A DNA stretch of 64,000 bases from contig OZ020270.1 in assembly GCA_963971225.1 (NCBI GenBank), forward strand, positions 74,044,432-74,108,431, read 5' to 3'. The stretch is from Melieria omissa (lineage: Eukaryota > Arthropoda > Insecta > Diptera > Ulidiidae). Below the pieces are notes generated by a model. The model was not told the DNA's origin. It ran no database searches and saw nothing but the letters and a program-made list of their open reading frames with translations. Made by a program: the position numbers and the translations under genes. This document shows, one piece after another, positions 42,130 to 50,632 of the stretch (the stretch's first letter is position 1; each line of letters starts with the position of its first letter).

Positions 42130-43868
42130 GAAGCAAATGTGATTGGCATTTGCACAATCTGACCGCCCATGCCCGAGCTTTGGAAGGGAGATTTCTCGTT
42201 CGGCAATTTGAGGCGTTTCTGGACCTTCGCGGAGATGAAGGTACGCTGAGAGGCTTGATCGATCAACGCTCGCACTTTAAACAACTTTCCTGCGTGGTCA
42301 ATAGACACCAGTGCCGTAGGCAGAAGGGATTGGGTGCCATTATTGGAGTGTAGGGCTTGTACTTTGGGCGTACTTTGCCTGGAAGATGTGCGGGGTTGCG
42401 CATCCGAAAGGGGAGAATGAGTAGCAGAGTTGTTGTGCTTTCGTTTTGGAGCTGTTGCGACCTGTGATTGGGTCGTGGTCGAATGTGACCGATTAAGCGA
42501 TTGAGAGAGCTGCGCATTGCCTTTGGGGAAATGAAGCATGGAATGGTGCTTCATTTGGCAATATACGCACGTAAAATTGCTTGTACAATTCTCAACAAGG
42601 TGGGATGTCGCAAGACAATTTACGCAGAGATTGTGCTTCTTAACGTATTTTAATCGACTCTGGGGGGTGAGTCTTTTGAAGCTCTGGCAAGTCCGTATGG
42701 GATGATTTGCGTTGCAGAGTCTGCACGCGAAGTCCCTTTTTACTTGAGTGTAATAATTTAGGGATTTGTGTGGCCGATTCGGGAGGACATTGGAAGTTGA
42801 AGGTTGAGACGGTTTCGGCTTAGAAGGGCGAATACTTTGCAACCGTTCAAGTACCTCATATCTGCCGGTCAGGAACTCATCCATTTGCGACCAGGGTGGC
42901 AGATCCTTCCGGGATGTCAATGATTGCTCCCATAGAGCAAGTGTCTCTTGGGGCAATTTGGTACAACATATGTAAACCAATAGCGGATCCCAATTGTCAG
43001 TGTCTACGGCCTGAGAATTGAGAACAGACAGACAATTGTTTATAGTGTTTTGGATCCGCTGTAGCGCCTCACTATTTTCAGTGTGGGCAGGAGCGATATT
43101 TAAAAGGGATCTGATTTGTGTATCAATGAGCATGCGTTTATTTTCATAACGGGATTTTAGAGCTTCCCACGCGAGTCCGAAATTCTCATCGGTTAATGCA
43201 TATTGCTTAACAATAGCACCGGCTTTGCCTTGCGTTTTGTATCGGAGGTGATACAACTTTTGGGCTGGAGTGAGCTGGGGGTGGTTGATATAAACCGCTG
43301 TAAACATGTCCCGAAAGGACGGCCATTGCTCATAGCCCCCGAAAAAGGTTTCGGTATCACAAGGTGGAACTTGTAGGCCGAACCGGTCGAACCGGTTCCA
43401 TATGCGCAGCGGGATGGGGGGACTGAGTTTGGAGCATCTCAATGATGTCCAACATCTGAGCCATGCACAATTCATACTGGTCTGTGCAGGCGTCGATTTT
43501 TGGCTAGCCGACTCTTTGAAACCGTCGGGCTGGCTGTTGTCTTCAGCAATGAAGACTGCCTCATGTGCGCACAAAAGCCTCTCCCATTGAGCTTGCAAAT
43601 TTTTTTGCTTAATTGCGACCATCGATTTGGTCAAATCGTCAATGGGAGCCGATGAAAACTTTGTGCATAATTGCACGAGTCTATCGGACTCGAAAATAAA
43701 TTTTGCAACACTGGGATCGGTTGCTTTCGGACTAGAGAGTGTGGAGCGAGTATGTGGTGGCTCCCGAGTGACAGGAACTGTCAAACGTGCACTGGGTGAC
43801 TTTGTGTATCTGGAGGAAGGAGTCTCCTTTGTGACAAGTTGGCGTTTAGGGGATCGCTCAACAGGCAT
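42126..43868 (-). CDS. Bel-2 gag (with start of protease)
   Basis: 580 codons from ATG 43868 (MPVERSPKRQ). It has a basic, serine/proline-rich N-terminus, then ESDRLVQLCTKFSSAPIDDL, a roo-type matrix region. The capsid signature FFGGYEQWPSFRDMFTAVY and LTPAQKLYHLRY comes next, followed by NWDPLLVYICCTKLP. The cysteine/histidine clusters are CRLCNANHPIRTC, CVNCLATSHLVENC and CVYCQMKHHSMLH. The frame ends with the protease start (VRALIDQASQRTFIS, where DTG/DSG reads DQA). It is one of the longest intact frames here. A stretch around 43380-43520 (MNCAWLRCWTSLRCSK) looks frame-shifted and back-shifted. Confidence 0.8.
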   Translation of the reverse strand: MPVERSPKRQLVTKETPSSRYTKSPSARLTVPVTREPPHTRSTLSSPKATDPSVAKFIFESDRLVQLCTKFSSAPIDDLTKSMVAIKQKNLQAQWERLLCAHEAVFIAEDNSQPDGFKESASQKSTPAQTSMNCAWLRCWTSLRCSKLSPPIPLRIWNRFDRFGLQVPPCDTETFFGGYEQWPSFRDMFTAVYINHPQLTPAQKLYHLRYKTQGKAGAIVKQYALTDENFGLAWEALKSRYENKRMLIDTQIRSLLNIAPAHTENSEALQRIQNTINNCLSVLNSQAVDTDNWDPLLVYICCTKLPQETLALWEQSLTSRKDLPPWSQMDEFLTGRYEVLERLQSIRPSKPKPSQPSTSNVLPNRPHKSLNYYTQVKRDFACRLCNANHPIRTCQSFKRLTPQSRLKYVKKHNLCVNCLATSHLVENCTSNFTCVYCQMKHHSMLHFPKGNAQLSQSLNRSHSTTTQSQVATAPKRKHNNSATHSPLSDAQPRTSSRQSTPKVQALHSNNGTQSLLPTALVSIDHAGKLFKVRALIDQASQRTFISAKVQKRLKLPNEKSPFQSSGMGGQIVQMPITFAS

Positions 43869-44233
43869 TTTGTTGAAAAAAGCTCGACAGGGGTAAAAAA
43901 TTTAAATTAATATTGTATAAATGTAGGGTATGGGAGAAATAGACGTGTAGTCTAACCGCGAACGATGTTTGAGAATGGGAAGAGTTGGGAATGGGGCAAT
44001 TCGTTAAAACGAATTTGAATACTTGTCGAGCAAAAGAGGTTACACCCGTGTATGTGCAAACGTGCAGGGAAATATATATGTATAAATATGTATATATGGG
44101 AACAAACAAAATTTTTGAATGTGAATGGGTATTAAACAGGAATGTGTATATGGGAATTAAGTAAATTTTTTGTAAATGTGAGTAGGGAATGTATGTAAAA
44201 GAATGGGAATTGTATGTACTAGAATGTAAATAT

Positions 44234-44669
44234 TGATACGATGAGAAATTCTGTGCCGCACTGTACAGGAATGCTTTTCTCCGCACGAATGTTTTCCAAG
44301 CATACTTTTAGGCATGCACTGTGAAGTACAGCAAAACTGTTATAAATTCGCTTGGTATAGTCCGAAATGGCAAGGATGGTTCTCGAATAAATGGGCTGTG
44401 CGAGAATGGTCGAGCGCTTTCCAATTAGAAGTTGCAAGAAACTTCGGCGCGATAAGAAAATTGGTATAAAAGCAGCAGTGGCAGCGCAAGGGGTCGAGTC
44501 TGTGTTGAGCAAGCAATGGGGAAACATGCAATAGTAGTAGTGTAAAGTAGAACAAGTGTAAATTTGTAAATAAAGCGATTGTTAGTTTTGACTACGTTGC
44601 GCTGGATAACTGAAGTTGTTTTATTTTCAAAACCAATCCAAACGAACCTGTGAAGTAATTTTCGTAACA
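44234..44669 (+). repeat. Gyp-B2 5' LTR
   Basis: TGATACGATGAGAAATTC ... TTTTCGTAACA with a GGTATAAAAGCAGC promoter-like block (about 44463) and AATAAAGCGATTG (about 44570). A tRNA-Leu-type primer site TGGTGTCAGAAGT follows at 44672-44684. Confidence 0.92.
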
Positions 44670-44671
44670 TT

Positions 44672-44684
44672 TGGTGTCAGAAGT
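44672..44684 (+). promoter_or_regulatory. Primer-binding site of Gyp-B2
   Basis: TGGTGTCAGAAGT begins two bases after the 5' LTR. It is complementary to the 3' end of insect tRNA-Leu(CAA) as I recall it, including CCA. The same site follows the 5' LTR of Gyp-B3 (49046-49058). Confidence 0.7.
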
Positions 44685-44730
44685 TCGGATTGTATTACTG
44701 AAAGTAAAATAAAATTATAAAAACGCAGAC

Positions 44731-45642
44731 ATGGTTAAACTGGAGCTGTTGAAGGTTGACCAGCTGAAGAAGGAGCTGGCGGCCTGGAATTTGCCGACTG
44801 CTGGCGGTAAGGTGGAGTTGCAGCTGCGCTTGCGAGAGGCGTGTGAATCACGAGGCATCGATTGGGCTGCACACGAGTTCGGAACGCAGGAACAAGAGGC
44901 GTCGGCCAAAGTGGAGGAATCGCCTGCGGGTGCTGCGTCGATACAAAGTACGACTGCAGCGGCTGCGCCACCACAAGCAATGGACATGAGCCAGCTTATG
45001 GTTGCAATGAGAGGCATGTTTCAGGAAACTTCTGCGAAAATTGAGAATGTCATGAGGGCATTGGCAGCCAGATACAGTGACGAGCACAACAAAATGCTGT
45101 ATTATTGCGAGCTGAAGAACCGCTGGCAAAGAGCAGACGAGGCGCTGCAGACGTATGCAGCAGACATTGAGCGGCTCGTACAGTTGTGCTACCCGAAATT
45201 CGGCGCTGATTATCTCGAGAGGATGAAGATTGAGGCGTTTATTGAAGGTCTTCATGACCCGGAGACACGACGCAGTGCATTGATGATGGGCAAGCCGACT
45301 TTCCGTGAGACGGTGACAAGCGCATTGACGTATGAGGCGGCCTGGAGCGGAAGTTTTCGACATTCATCTGCGGAGATGCATGGGGTCCAATCTGGACGTG
45401 TCACGCAAAGCCAGACAGTGAGCTCGGAGGCACCAGCGGGGCTGCGGGCAGTATCATCTCGAGTCAGTTGCTGGCGATGTGGCAAGCAAGGCCACATATC
45501 ACGACTCTGCCATCTGCGAGAAAAGCGTTCCGGACGTCGCCAAGAACGGATGACGCTCTGCCACACCATTCGTGCGAGACCGAGCGCAGGCATAATTCGC
45601 AGGCCGAAAACGAGGAACAAATTGTGGATGTTCGGTCGGTAA
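44731..45642 (+). CDS. Gyp-B2 gag, shortened, fused to linker sequence
   Basis: 303 codons open from ATG 44731: SAP-like start (ELLKVDQLKKELAAWNLP), then a direct jump from FQETSAKIEN to VMRALAARYSDEHN. This removes the coiled coil and ~200 residues. It continues through MTYEAAW to the knuckle CWRCGKQGHISRLC and runs into RNase H-integrase linker DNA in a non-native frame, ending at 45642. The -1 frameshift site of the family is deleted. The product could still bind RNA and other Gag, but not assemble alone (inference). Confidence 0.75.
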   Translation: MVKLELLKVDQLKKELAAWNLPTAGGKVELQLRLREACESRGIDWAAHEFGTQEQEASAKVEESPAGAASIQSTTAAAAPPQAMDMSQLMVAMRGMFQETSAKIENVMRALAARYSDEHNKMLYYCELKNRWQRADEALQTYAADIERLVQLCYPKFGADYLERMKIEAFIEGLHDPETRRSALMMGKPTFRETVTSALTYEAAWSGSFRHSSAEMHGVQSGRVTQSQTVSSEAPAGLRAVSSRVSCWRCGKQGHISRLCHLREKRSGRRQERMTLCHTIRARPSAGIIRRPKTRNKLWMFGR

Positions 45643-46382
45643 AAGTTCTGCAAGAGGAAGATTGGCTTGCGGAAAGGCTACAGAAGGACCAGCGCAAGGA
45701 TGCGGATCTCGCGAAGATCATCAAGGGCAAAGCGCAGAGATTACGGCCGGACTGGCAGGAGATGGCTGGTGAGAGCCCGATCGCGAAGGCTTACTGGGCA
45801 CAGTGGCAAAGTCTACGTCTGCAGGATGGCTGCCTATACCGCGAGTGGGAGAGCAGGGATGGCAGGACCAGAAAATCCCTAATAGTGGTCCCGAGAGGCC
45901 GAATCGACGATGTCATCGAGGAAAACCATAACGACTCCAGTGGAGGGCACCTAGGCATCGCAAAAACTGTCGCCAAGATAAGAAGGCGGTTCTATTGGGT
46001 AGGATGCCAGGAGTCTGTCGCTGAGTGGATCAGAGGCTGTAATCGGTGTTCGGCTGCGAAAGGGCCGAGGAGAAGATCGCGGAGCCGCACTCAACTAGTT
46101 GAAAGCAGGTTGACAGCGAGCTATTGTCTACGGGCTAACCCAGAGGGGTTCCAAGAAGGCAATCTGGTAATGCTTTGCAACCCGCAGCGGAGGAAAGGTT
46201 TGTCTCCAAAGCTTCAAACGTCATGGGAAGGACCGTACAAGGTCGTGACCAGGATTAATGACGTGGTGTACAGGGTTCAACGCTGCTGCAGCGGAAACGC
46301 CAGGCTGAAAGTAGTCCATTTGGAGCGCCTGGCGTCTTACTCCGGCGGAGCCTCGGTACTTGTTCGGGACGAACAAGTCTAA
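45510..46382 (+). pseudogene. Gyp-B2 integrase remnant without catalytic core
   Basis: In the -1 frame relative to gag: linker EEQIVDVRSVKVLQEED and RPDWQEMAGESPIAKAYW, the integrase H2-C2 finger (HNDSSGGHLGIAKTV ... CNRCSAAKG), then a deletion joining it to the C-terminal module (FQEGNLVMLCNPQRR, WEGPYKVVTRI, HLERLASY). All three catalytic acids are gone. The frame is open over ~290 codons, which suggests little decay since the deletions. Confidence 0.8.
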
Positions 46383-46393
46383 GCGATGGACAG

Positions 46394-46823
46394 TGAAACG
46401 ATGAGAAATTCTGTGCCGCACTGTACAGGAATGCTTTTCTCCGCACGAATGTTTTCCAAGCATACTTTTAGGCATGCACTGTGAAGTACGGCAAAACTGG
46501 TATAATTCGCTTGGTATAGTCCGATATGGCAAGGTTCGCGAGAAATGGGCTGTGCGAGAATGGTCGAGCATTTTCCAATTGGAAGTTGCAAGAAACTTCG
46601 GCGCGATAAGAAAACTGGTATAAAAGCAGCAGTGGCAGCGCAAGGGGTCGAGTCTGTGTTGAGCAAGCAATGGGGAAACATGCAATAGTAGTAGTGTAAA
46701 GTAGAACAAGTGCAAATTTGTAAATAAAGCGATTGTTAGTTTTGACTACGTTGCGCTGGATAACTGAAGTTGTTTTATTTTCAAAACCAATCCAAACGAA
46801 CCTGTGAAGTAATTTTCGTAACA
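46394..46823 (+). repeat. Gyp-B2 3' LTR
   Basis: TGAAACGATGAGAAATTC ... TTTTCGTAACA. It differs from the 5' LTR by a few substitutions and a short deletion near 46530 (GGTTCGCGAGAAAT against GGTTCTCGAATAAAT). Confidence 0.92.
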
Positions 46824-47637
46824 ATATAATATAAATGAGTAGTCAATTGTGTGTGAAAATTTGTCTTTATTTGTGAAAAGTGAATTTATTTGTATGTGAA
46901 TGTGAATGTGAATGTGTGTGAATATACACGTATATATGTGTCTGTGTATAAATTTGTGTGTGTATAATTGTGTGTATATGGATATATGTGTATGGGATTA
47001 TTTGTTTTAGTGTGTTAATGTAGGTAAAAAGGGTGAAATTAATTTTGTGTACAAAAATTTTTGTGCACAGGTGGGATGTCTTTGTCCCCCTGTATGCACT
47101 TGGGATGGCAGCAGATGTGCAGTGTATGAGTATATATGTATATATGCACGATTGAAAATTTTCTAAGTCGAAGAAAATTTTCAATGTGCAGTGAAAATGT
47201 GCAACTTGTCCCACTGTATCCGCTTTGTGCTTTCTTGTTTATATATATGCACTTGGGCCAAGCAGCTGGATTGCGTGCTGCCAAGTGCGTGCGGATATAG
47301 CACAAAAGGAAATGCGGAATTAAGTGCAGCAGTGGACGCGCAGAATGTACACAGCAGCTGGGTGTCGCTGCTGATCTTATGTACAAGCGCAAAGACAAAG
47401 TGGGCAACTGGTGTGTGCGAATTTAGCACAAGGAAAAGTGCGTGAACAAGTGGAAAGCAGCTGGGCAGTTTGCTGCTGATTTTTTGTGCGAAGCACAAAG
47501 AAGAAGAGAGAAATGGAGTATGTGCGCACAGGGAGAAGCGCGAAAATGGGGATTAGCGGCTGATTGTTATGTGCACGGGAAATATGCAAAATTTAAACTG
47601 GGCCGTAGCGGACTACTTTTGCGGTATTTTCGATCCA

Positions 47638-47669
47638 GTTGAATATTGTATATATATACAATATTCAAC
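47638..47669. repeat. 32-bp perfect palindrome in the Bel-2 leader
   Basis: GTTGAATATTGTATAT followed by its exact complement, with no loop. In RNA it would form a hairpin or an intermolecular duplex. Confidence 0.9.
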
Positions 47670-48457
47670 GGCGAATTAATTTGTTGGGTATATTAAAGTG
47701 GGAATATGGGTATTTTTTTTTTCAATGTAAATTTTTAAAATATAAATGTATATAGTGGTTAGTGCATGTGTTATTGTTTTTAAATAAATGTTTATGGGCT
47801 TATCTTGTTGGGCCCAGTGCCCGAGTATGGGGATCTCCTTTATGTTTGTTGGATGTCCGTCCAACGTTGTGTTGTGGTGCTGATATTGTCTGCCCTTTTT
47901 GTTTGTCCGCTGTCGCTTCCCTCTTCGTCTGCGTAGGGTGTGTTGTTGTTGTTTGATGTTTCCTCGTTTTGTTGTAGCTGCTGCACTGCACTTTATGTTT
48001 TTATTTTTTTCTTGAGAAAGGGGGGCCGGGGATGGCTTTTGTTTTTTGAATAGGGGGCCGGGGATGGCTTTTTGGTTTTTTGCTTTTAATTTTTATAATT
48101 CGTGCACTGTTTTAATTTTTGTAGTTACTTTTTAGTTTGTTTCGTCTTGTCACTGTTGCTAGTAATGTATTTGTTGTGTATTTGTTTGTTGAGTGTGTTT
48201 GTTGTTGTTACGTGTTTATATGTAATACTGTGTGTTGTTGGTTTTGCTGGTGGCACTGCACGCACTCGGTTTGTTTGTCACTTTTCTTTTCTATTGTTCA
48301 CTGCGCTTTTTTTCTGCCACTTTTGGTTTGTTGATTGTTGTAACTATGTGTGTGATTTTTTTTTTGCATTTTCACTTTTTCGATTGTTTTGTATTTGAAT
48401 TGTTTTATAGTTATTTTTTGTTTTTAAATTCACTTTTTATAGTCGCGGGTTCGCGAT

Positions 48458-48471
48458 GGCTCGAAGGACCA
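48458..48471 (-). promoter_or_regulatory. Primer-binding site of Bel-2
   Basis: Directly inside the 5' LTR the minus strand reads TGGTCCTTCGAGCC. This is complementary to the 3' end of insect tRNA-Tyr (acceptor strand TCGAAGGACCA) over 14 bases, by my recall of that tRNA. Confidence 0.75.
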
Positions 48472-48719
48472 TGTTTAACTTCGATCGCGGCGGAGCGGGG
48501 GAAATAAATAAAACGGGTGCGGTTAGGTTCGGGGTGTACGTCTTTATTGACTGACGTCTGGATAACGAGTAATTACAAGAAGTACATGAAACATTGAACG
48601 AGACAAACGGCCGAAGCCGGGGAGCAGAAAATAGGGGGAAACACGAGTACAAAGGGAAAGGAAAGGAAGGGATTAGCGGTGGGAAAGACAGATCATTAGA
48701 GACAGCACTCACTTAGCCA
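48472..48719 (-). repeat. Bel-2 5' LTR
   Basis: 248 bp, nearly identical to 40628-40876. The GATAG duplication follows at 48720-48724. Confidence 0.92.
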
Positions 48720-48745
48720 GATAGAGTTCTTAAGGCTCAAAATAC

Positions 48746-49043
48746 TGATACGATGAGAAATTCCGTGCCGCACTGTACAGGAATGCTTTTCTCCGCTCGA
48801 AGGGTCGAGCGCTTTCCAATTGGAAGTTGCAAGAATCTTCGGCGCGATAAGAAAACTGGTATAAAAGCAGCAGTATGCAGCGCAATGGGTCGAGTCTGTG
48901 TTGAGCAAGGAAAGTGGTAACAAGTGTAGATACGAGCGAAGTGTAAATCTGTAAATAAAGTGATTGTTGATTTTTGCTGAGTTGTTTTATTTTCAACACA
49001 ATCAAACCGAACCTTGGAAGACGAGCTTGGAATTTTCGTAACA
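48746..49043 (+). repeat. Gyp-B3 5' LTR
   Basis: TGATACGATGAG ... TTTTCGTAACA, 298 bp. It lacks ~115 bp of U3 that the 3' LTR has (between TTTTCTCCGC and GGTCGAGCGC). The primer site TGGTGTCAGAAGT follows at 49046-49058. Confidence 0.9.
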
Positions 49044-49108
49044 TTTGGTGTCAGAAGTTCGGATTGTGTTACTGAAGATAAACAAACAAAATTTATAAAA
49101 ACACAGAC

Positions 49109-50564
49109 ATGGTTAAACTGGAGCTGCTGAAGGTGGACCAGCTGAAGAAGGAGCTGGCCTGGAATTTGCCAACTGCTGGCGGAAAGGTGGAGTTGCAGCT
49201 GCGCTTGCGGGAGGCATGTGAATCACGAGGCATCGATTGGGCTGCACACGAGTTCGGAACGCAGGAACAAGAGGCGTCGGCCAAGGTGGAGGAATCGCCT
49301 GCGGGTGCTGCGTCGATGCAAAGTACGGCTGTAGCGGCTAAGCCACCACAAGCATTAGACACGAGCCAACTTATGGTCGCAATGAAAGGCATGTTTGAGG
49401 CTTCCAACCGGAAAATGGAAACTGCGAATCAGGAAATTTGGGCAAAAGTCGAAACGGCGAATCGAGAAATGGCAGCGAAACTCGAAACTACGCATCAGGA
49501 AATTTCGGCAAAAGTCGACACTGCGAGCCGAGATATGGTGGAAAATTCTGCGCGCATAAAACAGAAGGTGGAGGAAATTTTCGATAGGCTGAACGTGAAA
49601 GTTGAGCATCTCGAGACGCGACTGGACAATTGGGACAAACGAGTTGACGAAATGGGTGATGCTCTGCACAAACGAGTGGACGACCTGGGTGATTCCCTGC
49701 ACAAACGAGTGGACAGTCTGGAGGAGCGGCTCAGAGACGTACAGCCACGAGAATGTTTGCCGCCGGATCCGGAAAGTTTCGCCACCCGAACAGAAGTGCC
49801 TACTTATGATGGTGCTGAGCCGTTCGATACATTCAAACTGCAATTCGACTTAGCTGCTTTGGAAAATCAGTGGACCGATATCAGGAAGGGTCGGAGATTG
49901 GCACTGGCGCTGAAAGGTCCTGCGGCTGAGGTAATCAAATCAGTTCCAGAATGTTCGAGAAGTGATTACGAGGCCGTCATGAGAGCGTTGGCAGCGAAGT
50001 ATAGCAACGAGCACAACCATACGTTGTACTATTGTGAGCTGAAGAACCGCAGTCAAAGAGCCAGCGAGGCGCTGCAGACATATGCAGCAGACATATACAG
50101 CAGACATTGAGCGGCTCGTACAGTTGTGCTACCCAAAGTTCGGCGCTGATGATCTTGAGAGGATGAAGATTGAGTCGTTCATTGAAGGTCTTCATGATCC
50201 GGAGACACGTCGCAGTGCATTGATGATGGGCAAGCCGACATTTAAAGAGACGGTTACCAGCGCGATGACATATGAGGCGACATGGATTGGAGGCACTCGG
50301 TATGCACCGGCAAGGATACGCCAAATCCAGCCGGACAGCGACATTTCGATCCAGGCCATAAGCTCTGAGACACCGGGAAGGCCACGGGTTGTCTCCTCAA
50401 AATTGGTTTGCTGGACATGTGGCAAGCAGGGTCACATAGCACGAGACTGCCGCCAACGAATGAGGCGTTCCCGTTCTCGATCGCAATCGCCTGAAGCGAG
50501 GAATACTGATAATCGAGGCCCAGCCAACAAGCGCAGGGCTGAGGACGAGGAGTCGTTAAACTAA
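49109..50564 (+). pseudogene. Gyp-B3 gag
   Basis: From ATG 49109: SAP-like domain (ELLKVDQLKKEL), acidic spacer, coiled coil with repeated ETANxEIxAKVE and KRVDxLGDSLH units, capsid (VPTYDGAEPFDTFKLQF), then a slip at 50085-50105. There a 14-base piece (CAGCAGACATATA) is duplicated and shifts the frame, giving a stop at 50110. The rest (50082-50564) holds the capsid end, knuckle CWTCGKQGHIARDC and a serine-arginine tail ending at TAA 50562. Apart from the small duplication the gene is intact. Confidence 0.88.
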
Positions 50565-50614
50565 AACGGATCAGCCCAAAGGGGCGTGAGCTGATCCCCA
50601 CCACCCGCTGCCCC
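50555..50614 (+). promoter_or_regulatory. Probable -1 ribosomal frameshift signal, Gyp-B3 copy
   Basis: GTTAAAC at 50555-50561 ends one codon before the gag TAA (50562-50564). After the spacer TAAAAC comes a perfect 8-bp stem, GGATCAGC (50568-50575) with GCTGATCC (50590-50597), and a 14-base loop. The loop's GGGGC (50581-50585) can pair with GCCCC (50610-50614), an H-type pseudoknot. The -1 frame is open from within gag through the protease at 50633. All of this is read directly; function is inferred from the known layout of such signals. Confidence 0.72.
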
Positions 50615-50632
50615 ACCGTCCTTGTCTGGCAG

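Larger units (their letters stand above)
44234..46823 (+). mobile_element. Gyp-B2, internally deleted Gyp-B element
   Basis: LTRs 44234-44669 and 46394-46823 flanked by ATAT (44230-44233 and 46824-46827). Only ~1.7 kb lies between them. It keeps the primer site, the start of gag, a zinc knuckle, the integrase finger and the integrase C-terminus. It lacks the gag coiled coil and part of capsid, protease, RT, RNase H and the integrase core. It is inserted in the Bel-2 leader. Confidence 0.92.
43869..48457 (-). other. Bel-2 untranslated leader (excluding Gyp-B2)
   Basis: 43869-44233 and 46824-48457 are non-coding, TG/CA-rich leader on the minus strand. They include a 32-bp palindrome (47638-47669) and a duplicated GGGGGCCGGGGATGGCTTTT (48018 and 48054). 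Frames here are short and low-complexity. I see no gene. Confidence 0.7.
40628..48719 (-). mobile_element. Bel-2, BEL/Pao (roo-like) LTR retrotransposon
   Basis: LTRs at 40628-40876 and 48472-48719, with a perfect 5-bp target duplication GATAG (40623-40627 and 48720-48724). The minus-strand order is leader, gag (43868-42126), protease region (42129 on), a deletion of RT, RNase H and most of integrase, and a short pol tail. Gyp-B2 (44234-46823) sits in the leader. It lies inside the errantivirus integrase gene. Confidence 0.92.

Noticed and set aside
48102..48507. Hydrophobic plus-strand frames (membrane-protein-like)
   Set aside because: T/G-rich low-complexity leader of Bel-2 read antisense gives Leu/Phe/Cys-rich frames in all three registers.
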